Origin: Luidia sarsii
Taxonomy: Eukaryota > Echinodermata > Asteroidea > Paxillosida > Luidiidae
Reading direction: 5' to 3'
Assembly (NCBI GenBank): GCA_949987565.1
Contig: OX465113.1
Span: 6,632,551 to 6,696,550, forward strand
DNA length: 64,000 bases
A program made the position numbers and the translations under genes. The first letter of the stretch is position 1; each line of letters opens with the position of its first letter. Below are positions 43,637-55,257 of this stretch, piece by piece. The notes beneath the pieces are model-generated. The model was not told the DNA's origin, searched no databases, and saw nothing but the letters and a program-made list of their open reading frames with translations.

Positions 43637-44254
43637 GTATCATGGCAGGATCGTATGAGGCGCCAAGTGTAAATTTATTATTTAACGCAATTATTTACAA
43701 ATAATTCATTATTTAACATATAATCCATTATTTAGCCAGAGTTGTTTTTTTATTTAGATATAAAGCAGTATGCACCATATCATTATATATATATATATAA
43801 TCGTAAGCACCATATCATTATATATATACTGTAATTGTGTGCACCATATCATTATATATATATAATTGTGTGCACCATATCATTATATATATATAATTGT
43901 GTGCACCATATCATTATATATATATAATTGTGTGCACCATATTATTATATATATATAATTGTGTGCACCATCATCCTGTTATATAAATAAACAATTATAT
44001 ATAAATAATGCAATTGGGCGAGGCTATTATCTATATATAATGGAAAGCGTCTACACTCTATTATATATATATAAAGAAGTTATATATAATGGAAAGCGTC
44101 TACACTCTATTATATATATATATAAAGAAGTTATATGTAAATTATGCCGATAACCACGCCCACATCTAAATATTCATGTCGGAACGTGCGACTTTGCGAT
44201 GGTCAGGCACCCTCTTCGATCTTCGTTCTCAATGTGCGTTTCATAGTACAGGTA

Positions 44255-44325
44255 TAGTACACATGTACAATGTACATGTACAATGTACTGTACATACTGT
44301 ACACTGTACATGTACTGTACATGTA
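44255..44325. repeat. TGTACA/TACATG-rich repeat (left arm)
   Basis: Self-complementary TGTACA and TACATG motifs; part of the inner edge of the long inverted repeat. Confidence 0.85.
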
Positions 44326-45364
44326 TCGTGGGAACCCCCGTTTTCGACGCTACACGTTTTCGACGCTTATAGCCTTCTAACTCACATCGCACTATGAAAA
44401 CAACTCCGTATAACGATCTCAGACTTCGTATCTTACAGGTGATTTCCTGCTCTTGTCCGTCACCGAAAATGTGGAAATTTAAGGCTTTTCCAGTAGGCCA
44501 AACTCGTGTTATTCAAAAAGTTCCTCTTTTGGGGTCTATTTTCCTAGGTACAAAATTGGCAGTTGCTTCAAAGCTCCAGTTTTCTTTATTGTTGGTCCTA
44601 AAAAAAATCTGAGTGTACCATAACAAACCCCAACATCCGTAGAAAAAATATATATCACGCAACTTGAGGCAGTCCGTTCTGGGTAAAAACTATGGAGGCT
44701 CCTATAGAGCGTCTCGCTTATATAATTTTTAAAATATTTTTTGTTATTATTATTCAAAGACAAAAAGTAACATGGCCCAATAGGCTTTTTAAAAAAAATT
44801 AAAAAAAATTAAAGGGCAGCTAGAGAAAGTACCAAGAAGGAGGAAATGTGTCTCTGGAGTGACATTGGGAAAGGTCATAACTGAAGAAGCAGCGAGAAAG
44901 AGGATTGTGGAGTTTTTTTTAAACGTCACTAAAGAAGACATCAACCAGACCAATACGTTTTAAGCATAAATTATGAATGATTTGAGGAAAGTGTTAGAAG
45001 CAGTGTAGAAAAACAAAAACAAAGATGAACACAAAAAAACATACAGGGAAGAATTTTACAGTGCCACACAGCATTTTGAGTTATTTTAAGAATTTATTTT
45101 GCGTTTGGCTGCACTGAGACACCTTACTAAACACCACCGACGAAAATAGGTGACGATGCTTACTGCGCGGTGCGCCGCGGACGTCAACAAAACCGGGTAA
45201 TCTTACGGAAGTGACAGGCTTGATCAACCTTCTCTGTGATTATTCTAATAGTCTGTGGTGTGGACAAAGTGACTGAGACCTCTTTTAGTGTGATACTTTC
45301 GTCCACATTGTTCAGTTTGAAGAAAAGTCCTTATATCGTCGAAAACCGGTTATTGGAGGATACA

Positions 45365-45525
45365 GTACATTGTGCGTGTACGTACATGTACAGTGTACAT
45401 GTAGTGTACATGTAGTGTACATGTACATGTACATGTACATGTACATGTACATGTACATGTACATGTACATGTACGTTCAATGTAATGTACGTACATGTAC
45501 ATTGTACATGTACATACATGAATAA
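45365..45525. repeat. (TACATG)n array
   Basis: Near-perfect run of TACATG between 45419 and 45472, with looser variants around it. It is self-complementary, so frames appear open on both strands (HVHVHV...), which is not coding. Confidence 0.95.
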
Positions 45526-45599
45526 ATTGTGTACATGAACGTCAGATCAGACCGCGGTGTTTCCAAGTATGTGTATTTTTAATTATCTTTAGTTCTGGT

Positions 45600-45700
45600 G
45601 ATATACAAAAATGTTGCAAACTGCTTACTGACTAAAATTACCAAAATGTAAATCTTAAAATTAAGTGGGCCTGACGTTTCGATCCTAGCAGAACCTTTCT
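45600..45700 (-). repeat. Penelope tail with hammerhead-like motif
   Basis: Inverted copy of the tail (gcaaactgcttactgact) and of the motif (GGGCCTGACGTTTCGATCCT at 45667). No coding sequence is attached. It lies inside the long-TIR element. Confidence 0.65.
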
Positions 45701-46309
45701 TTAGTTCTGCTAGTTATTTTATTGAAAGATTCATTCTCCTTACGTTTTGATCTTAATTTTGAACAGCGAGTTCTCTATACTGTGCTTTTTAATGGTTGAG
45801 ACAGTCCCCTTGTGAGCGCACTCCTTGTTTCAAGGGAGTGGACCAACCACTTTCCAAGTACTTTTGACCACAAACTTTTTAATGACTTAGACTTCCCGTA
45901 GTCCGTGGTGTGTTTGTTATTAGTGGGTGCATACACTAGTTTAGATAGTGATATCATTATTCATTGTACAGTGACTGGCAACAACTCGAACTGTTGGCCG
46001 GAGTGGCTGGACTGACCACATAGTCTTGGGAATTGGTACTGGGGCGAGGCTCATTAATATTTGCCAGAAAGGAATGGGTCCTGGTCACAGTGTTGTACAG
46101 TACATCTGTCCTTGTGGTAGTTCAGCACTTTTTGTGATTTGTATTGGAAGTTTGTGCAGTTGTAGAATATTAGTTTGCCCTGTTTTAGTAGCTAGATTTC
46201 TCAGTAATCAAGTACTTGTGTATTTGTGTGTTCTTTCTATGCTGTTTTCCAGGTTGTTTAGGCTGTTCTCTTTCAATATTATGACCTTCTTTTGATACTG
46301 AGTTTGTTT

Positions 46310-46460
46310 TATTCCAATTCTTTTATTCCAGTTATTTTATTCCATATCCCAATTCTTTTATTGATCCATATCCCAATTCTTTTATTCCATGATATCCCAA
46401 TTCTTTTATTACATATCCCAATTCTTTTATTCAATATCCCAATTCTTTTATCTCGCTAGC
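46310..46460. repeat. tandem repeat, unit about 20-24 bp
   Basis: Repeated CCCAATTCTTTTATTCCATA with variable length between copies, six or seven copies. Confidence 0.85.
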
Positions 46461-46919
46461 CAAATTCCTTGTTCCATTTTTCTGGGTAACATAGACTTGG
46501 GCCGGGGGAAAGGTTTGTGTTCTGTGTTTTTGCCATTATTTTTGGCGTCTTGGCACAGTCCCTCTCTAATCATGGAGCCTTTATGGTGACTACAGACCCG
46601 TCCCTGAAAATTTCAAAATTTGATAAAAAAAGGTTGACTTGTCGGGTCCAAGTAACTCGGACTAGTTTAGTAATATATACAGCATTAATTACAGTTACAG
46701 GTGTTGATTTTTCACAACAAAAATTTGCCGTTTTTATTTTACAGGGCCAACACAAAAGTACAACACAGGCTTTGGTAATAGCAGTAGTCAGTACCATTGC
46801 GTCACATGTTTTGGCAGTTGTCTTCATAAACCTCACGCACCCTTGGCCTTGGCAACGGAGTGGACGCTTCATCCATGGTTGTACTCGTCGTGGCCGTAGT
46901 CATGCTTGTCATAGCGCCA

Positions 46920-47035
46920 CTACTCCCACTAGCACAAGTAGCAGTAGCACTAGCAGTAGCAGCACTAGGCCTGGTGCTGGTAGTAGTACTAGTACTAGTA
47001 GTAGTAGTTCTAGAACTAGCTACTTCTAGCACTAT
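46920..47035. repeat. AGT/AGC/ACT trinucleotide-like low-complexity tract
   Basis: Runs of agcactagcagtagca and tagtagtactagtact give Ser/Thr-rich or Val-rich frames on both strands. The open frame 46517-47029 ends in this tract and is not convincing as a gene. Confidence 0.8.
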
Positions 47036-47145
47036 TACTTGTGTTAGTAGAGCTTAGAATCTCAGCAACTGCAGTGTGCACAATTTGGCGAATTCTGTCG
47101 TCGTCCATCATGATCATTGGTTTTGAACAAACCGCGGTCTGACGT

Positions 47146-47285
47146 TCATGTACATGTACATGTACATGTACATGTACATGTACATGTACAGCTAGCTGTA
47201 CAGTACATGTACATGTACATGTGCAATGTACATGTACATGTACATGTACATGTACTGTACAGTGTATGTAATGTACAAGTACTAT
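47146..47285. repeat. (TACATG)n array (right arm inner edge)
   Basis: Mirror of the array at 44255-44325; longer here. It marks the inner end of the right inverted repeat. Confidence 0.9.
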
Positions 47286-47773
47286 ACCTGTACTATGAAG
47301 CGCATATTGTGAACGAAGATCGAAGAGGGTGCCTGACCATCGCAAAGTCGTACGTTCCTACATGAATATTTAGATGTGGGCGTGGTTATCGGCATAATTT
47401 ACATATAACTTCTTTATATATATACATGTATATAATAGAGTTTAGACGCTTTCCATTATATATATATAATAGCCTCGCCCAATTGCATTATTTATATATA
47501 ATTGTTTATTTATATAAGAGGATGATGGTGCACACAATTATATATATATATAATAATATGGTGCACACAATTATATATATATAATGATATGGTGCACACA
47601 ATTATATATATATAATGATATGGTGCACACGATTATATATATATAATGATATAGTGCATACTGCATTATATCTAAATAAAAAAACAACTCTGGCTAAATA
47701 ATGGATTATATGTTAAATAATGAATTATTTGTAAATAATTGCGTTAAATAATACATTTACACTTGGCGCCTCA

Positions 47774-48065
47774 TAGTATGGCGTCCCCAACTCTATCCTG
47801 TCACTACCACCATCTGACAACGTCGCCTGCGGCTAGCTAGTCATGTATACCGTCACAATGAACCAGATAGTCGATATCTCTGGAAGCCAGATGCTCCTTG
47901 GCGCACGCAGAGGTCGTTCTACCATCACCCTCAAATCTTCCATGGACCTGGAGTCTGGTCCATGTGGCCCCTCACTTTCCAAGGCGATGCTGGACAGAGA
48001 ATGCTGGGGAAAACACCATCATGTCATCACGGTCTACATGAACGATTTACGAAATGAGTCCCGCA
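47774..48065 (+). pseudogene. RTE-like LINE reverse transcriptase C-terminus, second part
   Basis: In one frame (47775 onward) it reads QRRLRLASHVYRHNEPDSRY, LWKPDAPWR and, in a shifted frame, RSTITLKSS and AMLDRECWGK, the closing blocks of RTE-like LINE proteins (RRLRLAGH..RH; LW.P.; DR..W). It continues the fragment at 43140-43460 across two insertions. Confidence 0.65.
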
Positions 48066-48485
48066 TGAGTTTTGGACGAAAAATTTAACTTTTGACAGTT
48101 TAAATTATCGGGCTGGCTTATTGGATACACCAATCATTTTTGGCTGCTGGTATGATCTCGATGGATTCTTACTCTATCGACTGATACCAAATTTAGCTGG
48201 TGTCACGGATGACTTTTGGACGAAAAATAGGATTGTTTACAAAGTTAAATTTATAGGGTAGACCAACTATTTCGGGACGCTGATAAGATCTAGATGAAGT
48301 CTTAGACCTACTCTATCGACTAATACCAAATTTGGCTGGTTTTGGTCAAATGCCTTTTGGAAAATGAGGAGTATTTTCGTGTTGACGTAAGACCGCGCAA
48401 TGTAGCCCCGAATGAATTTTGGACCAAAAATTTGATTTTTGACAAAGTTTAAATTATTGGGCTGGCTAAGTTGGTGTAAGTTGTT
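48066..48485. repeat. decayed tandem repeat, unit about 145-200 bp
   Basis: The block TTTTGGACGAAAAAT recurs at 48070, 48214 and (TTTTGGACCAAAAAT) 48417. Each is followed by similar AAGTTAAAT and TCTATCGACTGATACCAAAT segments. Three worn copies. Confidence 0.75.
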
Positions 48486-48658
48486 TTTTTTCATAAAAAG
48501 AACTATGTATCTCATAGCGTTGTGAGAAAAGTGTTTTATATCCACCCCAAAACTATTAAGGATAGGCCTATCATTCAAATGACGCACGACCTTCATGGGA
48601 CATCGTAGCGTTTCCCGTGGGCTGAAAATCCAGGCAACCGAAATTCAGGGCCATTAAT

Positions 48659-49108
48659 TAGGGTTGCAGAACAATAAATCGATCTCCCATAGAACATTGT
48701 ACAAAACACACATGCAAGTCAAGCATTCCACACCCAAAGGTTTCTCAGGCATACTAGACCTTCATCTTTCATTTTCTTTTCAATGTTGGTGTCCTTAGCC
48801 GTTTAGATGTTTCGCTTATTACCCACAGAAAAAAAACGCCCTCAAAATGTGTAGCCGTCCAAGCCGTATTTCTGCAAAGATTTTAGGAAGGACCCCTCCA
48901 CTTCTAAAGTCAAATAGGGCCACATCTAAAGCCGGATATTTTCCCAATAACACACGAAGAGTTAACCCCCAGGTTGTCTTAAGCCTCACTTATTCTACAA
49001 TATATAAGTTAATTAGCCTCAAAGACACCTTATTAAAAAGGTTTGGCTCCACACTATGATAATCAGCTCAGCGGAGCCATCTTGGATGGAATTAGTGTGC
49101 TGCAACGT
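48659..49108 (-). mobile_element. second copy of the TAGGGTGCAG-ended element
   Basis: Inverted copy of 16500-16987: AGGGTTGCAGAACAATAAAT at the left end, then 'gtgtagccgtccaagccgta', 'aaggacccctccacttct', and 'gccatcttggatgga' near the right end (GTGCTGCAACG). Its ends give a short inverted repeat like the first copy. No coding capacity. Confidence 0.8.
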
Positions 49109-50789
49109 ATAAGCCAGGTTCAATTTGGTGCGCCCGACACGTAAGCAGACGCTGTGCACAGGGGATGTACGATGCACGCAATGTACGCGTTTGGCAGAGT
49201 GGTTGACTCGGTTAAACTTCCCTGGTAATTTTGTTGGGCCAGTAAAAGTAACCATTCGGCTAAGTTTAAGTAACCGAAAGGAAAATTCACTGGGCTTAAA
49301 ATGGGAAGTCAACCATCGTCTCGGACCGTAATAAGTCCAGTAGAAACGCGGCTAAAATCAGAGCAAAATGTACTCATCTTGAATTTGAAAGAGATACTTC
49401 TTTGACTTTTCACTTTCCCGCCGTTATTATCACGCCTCCTCTTTAATATAGGTTTTCCCTGCCAATTTCAGCAAGGAAGCAATTAAATTCGCAATTAAAT
49501 GCTCGTAACCGGCGATCTTGCAGCCATTCTCTTTCGTGAATAACAATTCACTTATCACACATGTAAATTCAAATTCATTGCTATGGGTGTGTGCATCAGA
49601 CCTAGTGTTTCTTGAAAATGGATTTCTATGGGTAAATCGGCTTTGTTGGATTACGGCTGAGTAACACGAAATAACACAAAAATGTCGACCCGTGTAACAT
49701 CTAGATAACCCAACAAAATTACCCCTTTGTGTTTTGCCATTTATTGCTTAAAACCCCTACACAACATTGGTAAGATCGAAAAACAAAAATGTTCACAGAT
49801 TTACATGAAACATATACAGTAGTTTGAAGATGGTTATAGTAGAAATCTCGAACTTAAATATTTCTGCCTAAAATTGTGTATACTTTTTTGGTGAAAAGAG
49901 TAAAAGAAATCGTTTACGTCTCACCCCTATAGATCTAAACGACGTTTCAGAACAATACGTTAAATGCTGCATTTTCGCGAAACAAATGAAGCAGTTTTCA
50001 CTATTTTCTCGAGACTCGGTTGGCAGATTGAGCTGGAAATTTCACAGGTGTTATTTCAAGCATGTTGGATCAGCCAACGTATGGATGCTGTACAACATTG
50101 GTAAAGGTAAAAAGATTGCCAACAAAAATCCGGCGAAGGTTTTAGCTCAAATGATGATCATGCACCATTCTGTAGTGTAAGAAATAGTTTATTACTTTTT
50201 GTCGATGTTTGAGTGAAGATTTCTAGGGAAGAACAGCATCTCAGACCGTAAGATTTCACCATGAGGATTCTATCATGACCATCTACAAACTGTGTAAATT
50301 AGAAGGAAATCTGTGGATTTCTGTGTTTTCCGATCTTCCCAATGTTGTATTGGGCCTTTAATTCAAAGTACTGTCCATGAGTGACGTATCGGCATAAAGT
50401 GAGTGATAAGGCTATCTGAAAGTACATGTATGTATCATAAAGTACAACTAGCTTTCACCAAAAATATACTCCAGAATACTGTGAAAAGGGGGAAAAGAAA
50501 CCCGAATGTGCACAAATTAGAACATGAACATTCTTTTGCTGAAATTGGCCGGGAAAACCTTCCTGGAGCAAGGCTTATCTCTGTTTGAGAATGATACACC
50601 TACCTGTGGATGGTACTTGTTTACAAATAATTCTATGTTCACTTCCTCAACTTTTCTTCCTTACATTTTCCTTACCTTTTCCTTTGATTTCCCATTCTTT
50701 TATTAGCTCTCTTTCCATTTGATCTCACCAGTCTATCTACAAGCTTTCCTCCATTGTCATTTTTTGTGTCACCAACCCTTTTTTTTTAG
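49109..50789. other. unassigned intergenic sequence
   Basis: AT-rich with short random frames on both strands. No repeat partner or conserved protein recognised. Confidence 0.45.
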
Positions 50790-51669
50790 CTTTTTCGCGC
50801 GAAGCGAAAAAGCTATTGTTTTTGTTAAGATTTTTTTTAGCTTTTCCGCCGCGAAGCGGAAAAGCTATTGTTTTTGTTCGGATTAATTTTTTTTCTTCTT
50901 ATCGGAAAAATCCCATAGACCAAGCACAGGGTTTTTCTGTGGGGCAATTTGGCCATTGAACACACTTGGATTTTTTTCAAACTTGGCAGATGCATAGAGC
51001 CCATGCTGAACTATTGCACAGTTGTCTTGAAAACGTAATGACGTCATAATGTGTCACGTGACATTGCTTTAAAGGGGCAAAATTCAAACTCCATTTTAAG
51101 CAAAAAAGCAATTTCGTTTGGTTTCAATTTTGCACTATATCTAAGTTGGGAAAAGGTGTATCCAAAAATTGCCCCCATTTGATCGTGACGTCATCTCATG
51201 AATATTAATGAGGTCATGAACTTTCCAGATTTTTACATTCAAATGAGTATATTTGGCCAACGGAGCAAGTTTTTTTTTTTATTTGTTCGTTTATATTTTG
51301 GGGGGATGTAGTTTAGAAACACCTTCTGAAGCCAAAATGTCATGACGCAATCGTGACGCCATCAAAATGCGTGTTTTTAACAACACATATTTGCCAAAGG
51401 TCAATCTTCTTGAAAGTTGGTGGGCAGTTAGCTATTGGGCTAGACATTCAAAATCCCGAGTTTGGAACCAATCGACCATTGTTCAGAATTATCATGATTT
51501 TTTTAATATTATCATGAGGTCCCATACCCTTCGTGCACAAAATACGCACGTGCGTTTTGGGGTAGAAATGGAGATTATTAGTACGAATCCCGCTGATGTA
51601 ATTTTTTTTTTATTTAAGAGAACCAGATGCGGAAAAGCGTTATGTTCTGTTAGCAAACAGACATAAATC
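50790..51669 (+). repeat. hairpin-headed repeat, copy B (double head)
   Basis: Two heads in a row: TTAGCTTTTTCGCGCGAAGC with its inverted half, then TTAGCTTTTCCGCCGCGAAG with its inverted half (50838-50868). The body has 'cccatagaccaagcacaggg', CGTGACGTCATCTCATGAAT, and the tail 'gcggaaaagcgttatgttct'. It is followed immediately by copy C. Confidence 0.85.
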
Positions 51670-51671
51670 TC

Positions 51672-52515
51672 GTTAGCTTTTTCGCGCGAAGCGAAAAAGC
51701 TATTGTTCTTGTTAAGATTTTTTTTTCTTTTTCTGGGCGGAATTTTCCCATAGACAAAGCACAGGGTTTTTCGGAGGGCACTTTTGCCATTGAACAAACT
51801 TTGATTTTGTCCAAACTTGACAAATGCATAGAACCCTTGCTGAAGTTGTGCACAGTTGTCTTTAAAACTTCATGACGTCACCATGTGTCACGTGAGAGCG
51901 CTTTAAAGGGGCAAATTTCAAACTGCAATAAAAGCAAAAAAGCAATTTCGTTTTGTTCCAAGTTTGCACTATATCTAAGTTAGGAAAAGGCGTATCCAAA
52001 AATTGGCCTCATTTGATCGTGACGTCATCTCATGAATATTAATTAGGTCATAAACTTTTAAGATTTTAACATTTAATTGAGCATATTTAGCCAACGGAGC
52101 AAGATTTTTTGATTTTTTTTGTTGATATCTATTGAAGATGTAGTCTAGAAACACCCTCCGGGGCCAAAATGCCATGACGCAATCGTGACGTCATCAAAAT
52201 GCGTGTTTAAAAAAAAAACATATCTGCCAAAGGTCAATCTTCTCGAAATTTGGTGTGCAGGTAGCTATTGGGCTAGACATTCCAAATCGACTATTGTTCA
52301 GAATTATTATGATTTTTTGAATATTATAATGAGGCCCCATACACTTTGTGCACAAACTATGCACGTGCGTATTGGGTTAGGAATGGAGGTTACGGGTTCG
52401 AATCTCGTTGATGTCAATTTTTTGTTCATCAATTTTTTATTATTATTTTTTTTTTTTAAGAGAACCAGATGCGGAAAAGCGTTATGTTCTGTTTGCCAAC
52501 AGACATAAATTTCTA
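51672..52515 (+). repeat. hairpin-headed repeat, copy C
   Basis: Head TTAGCTTTTTCGCGCGAAGC hairpin (51672-51704) directly after the tail of copy B. The body is as in copies A and B. Near the right end is GGTTACGGGTTCGAATCTCG (52390 onward), which contains a pol III B-box-like GGTTCGAATC. The tail ends 'cagacataaatttctag'. Confidence 0.85.
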
Positions 52516-54779
52516 GTTTGTCCTTGCTATTCTGTCCTTGCCATTTTGCATTCTATATTTTAGGGATTTGGGGTAGTAAGCCGTTTGTACAATTATTGCT
52601 ATTAGCCACTGCTCTTCTTTTGATAAACTCACTGTCTAGTCTTTTACCTGATCTGGTTTACCACCCTTTTGCAGTATATCGCTTGACTGAAATATTTATT
52701 GATTTTTATGTTCCTGAAGAAAAAAAAAACCCTTAGTAATAAATATATGAAAAAAAGGTGTTGCCTAATAACAATACATACATGTACATGCATACTAAAC
52801 CATAACCAACATCCACAATGCATAGCTTCTAGTACATCCCCATTTGAAAGAAACTAAATTCCAAATTGGTGCCAGATCCCATTGAGGTGGTAATTTTAGT
52901 AAAATATTAATACAACTTTACAACTTGGATTAAATCAGTACGCCTGCATGAAATCAATTTGACTGCTTTTTATGTGCTTACAATTATCCGAATGATGTAA
53001 AACATGCAAACGTTAGCATTTTCCATCCAAGTTACATTACATTACTTTCCATTTTGGAACACATTTGCAATTAACCTGACATATTTTTTAATGATACATT
53101 TTCAGTCAAACTAAAGTTAATAATTTCCAGTCAACAACAAGAAATACATATTTGTACCCAAGGAAAGGCGATCAAAATGTAATAAAATGAAAACAAATTG
53201 TTGAATAATGAAGTGATCACATCTTCATGTTACGAGGCACCAACATGAAGTGTGTTGCAGGCAGATATAATGAAGATTTCTTTTTGCACAGGGAGACAAC
53301 CAAATGGACACTTGTAGTATTTCAAATTCTTGGTTCTGAGCAGTGTGCCTTGTACATTTTCAACACTTTCATAGTTCCAAAATTTCATAATTGGTGATTT
53401 TTATTTAATTTTTATTTAAAGGGACATCATGCAAATGTAGTTCAGCTTTAAGAGAAAGTTTATTTGTCATTAGAGCATTACTGTTATCAACAAGTTCCAT
53501 GTAATTTAAAACAAAGAATGTTTGACTGAATATTATATTATCAAATCAATCTTAAAGGCATGCAGAAAGATAAGGGCTCATGTATCACGTAGTTTTTTTA
53601 AATCCCATGGAACGTTATACACCTTAATAGTACAACTCAAGATTCACATTACACAATGCATGTGTTAATACATGTACTTACAGGTCAACACACTGACAAA
53701 TTTGTTGAATGTGGATATGTTTTTTAACATTTTTGTTTTTAATATGATTCCCAATGCTATTATCTAGCTCCCTCCATCAATTATTTTGAAATTCTATACA
53801 AATTAAGTGTTCATATGTGTTCTTTACCCAACTGCATAAGTTAAACGTTAATAAAACTGGAAAAGAAATTGGCAAAGAAAACTTTGATGGGAAAAAATTG
53901 TCTTTGCTTTTTTTTTCATTTTGTTTTAACGTTCCCATTGTTTCATTTATTTGTTTGAAGAAATTGAACTGTTCATGACTCGTGCAATAGCTATATTGTG
54001 CTATGTATGGGGTGTGTCTGGAATAAATTTAGTAATTTGTGACATGTAATATGACTTACCATAACTACATAGGCAAAAGTTGAATCCAAGAATTTTGTAA
54101 AGAATTCCCCAGTGCAATTTTTTTTTAATTAGGACTACTCCATGTTTTTAAATAGGGCTACTGATTTCTAGCTGGAGTCTTTTGTCATGTAATACTCATA
54201 AACAGGAATGATCTGGTTTGAAAAGTTGACAAGTTGCATTCCACTGATCGAATCAGGGTAACAAATGGGTATTTTCCTACAGTAATAAAAGAAAATCATA
54301 AAATTGATTATAACTCATCTGGGAGATGTTTGTTGAAAGGAATGTGTAATGTGTATATTTTTTTTGGCAGGGGAATTCTGATGAATGTATTTGAGCACAA
54401 ATCTGTACTATCAATTTCGCAAACACTTTGATTATAAATTTCTTTTTATTATCAGGGTTTCCAATTACTGTGAGCTAGATATTGTGAATTTTGAAAAAGC
54501 AAAAAAAATTCTTTAACTTCTCACATGACAAAAATATGGGAATAACTGTACCAATCTTGTTTACACTCACAGAAAATAAAACAAGTGGGTTTCCCAACCA
54601 AATCTTATACTTAAATTAATTGACTATACTCATTGCAAAATCAAAAAACCCACTGGATGAACAAAATAGAGTTGGTGTCTAATTAAATCATTGCTGTTTC
54701 TTTAGACTAATGAAACAATACAAAACATCATTTGTACTGTTTATCTTGGGATGGATTTACATGATGCTCCTTCAGAATA
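52516..54779 (-). other. downstream region and likely 3' UTR of VCP
   Basis: AT-rich sequence with no conserved frame. The part next to 54780 is expected to hold the VCP 3' UTR; several minus-strand AATAAA-like sites (plus-strand TTTATT) occur, for example near 54447 and 53400, and the real one cannot be chosen. Confidence 0.45.
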
Positions 54780-54891
54780 TTAACTGTATAGGTCATCATC
54801 CGCATTGTCCTCTGCATAGAGTCTGGGATCATTACCTGATCCTGACCCTGAGGGTGCTTGTCCTCCACTCGGACCCTGTGCTTCTGGGAAT
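54780..54891 (-). CDS. VCP: VCP/p97 terminal exon
   Basis: Minus strand: acceptor AACAG (54892-54896), then (R)FPEAQGPSGGQAPSGSGSG and DNADDDLYS with TAA at 54780-54782. This matches the p97 tail: FRFPSG, a Gly/Ser-rich stretch, then EDNDDDLYG. The end (aspartates, Leu, Tyr) is the cofactor-binding tail whose Tyr is phosphorylated in mammals. The last residue is Ser where vertebrates have Gly. Phase 2 acceptor completes Arg. The cytosolic AAA+ segregase acts in ERAD, autophagy and chromatin extraction. Confidence 0.95.
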
Positions 54892-54966
54892 CTGTTATAT
54901 TTTAATACAAAAACAACAATAACATTCAACATAATATCACCAACATTTCTGAGGGGTTACTTCATA

Positions 54967-55242
54967 TCACAAACAATTTGCAAAACAAAGGTCACAGGCC
55001 GACCATTTGCCAAGCTTGATGATGTACGTCTTTACTCTTCCTTGGGAGTCATCAAAAGCAACGAAATGCATACACGACAGTGTGCCGTCTAAACCTGGAC
55101 TACACATTATTGATTCCGCGTGGTCGGTGCACACTTGACAAGTGTTTTTGATAATCATGGCTGAAGCTGCAAGTTCTGGCTGCAATTCTGACAGATCCTG
55201 GGAAGAAAAAAAGCTTTCTTTCGGAATTTTCTTTGTCATCAA
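54967..55242 (-). other. cysteine-rich open frame in the VCP intron, unrecognised
   Basis: A 91-codon frame with CQVCTDHAESIMCSPG, LSCMHFVAFDDSQG and SACDLCFANCL before a stop. The Cys-x2-Cys pairs could bind zinc. It is not recognised; it could be an exon of a nested gene, a transposon remnant, or chance. A MITE begins directly upstream (55258). Confidence 0.3.
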
Positions 55243-55257
55243 ACAGCAGCACCAGCA

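Larger units (their letters stand above)
43656..47773. mobile_element. 4.1 kb element with very long terminal inverted repeats
   Basis: TGAGGCGCCAAGTGTAAAT at the left and its reverse complement at the right (ending 47773) are flanked by TA. The inverted arms extend to about 44260 and back to 47285, about 0.5-0.6 kb each. Arms include four or five tandem copies of a unit with GTGCACCATATCATTATATA, an 'ataatggaaagcgtctacac' block and 'ctttgcgatggtcaggcacc', and end in TACATG repeats. The interior (44400-47145) has no recognised transposase. It holds TACATG arrays, a Penelope tail (45600-45700) and small tandem repeats. A TA target fits Tc1/mariner-type or other TA-targeting elements; the class is unknown. 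Confidence 0.8.

Noticed and set aside
46517..47029. 170-codon putative membrane protein
   Set aside because: The end is a low-complexity AGT/AGC tract open on both strands, and the start shows no conserved motif. It lies inside a transposable element.
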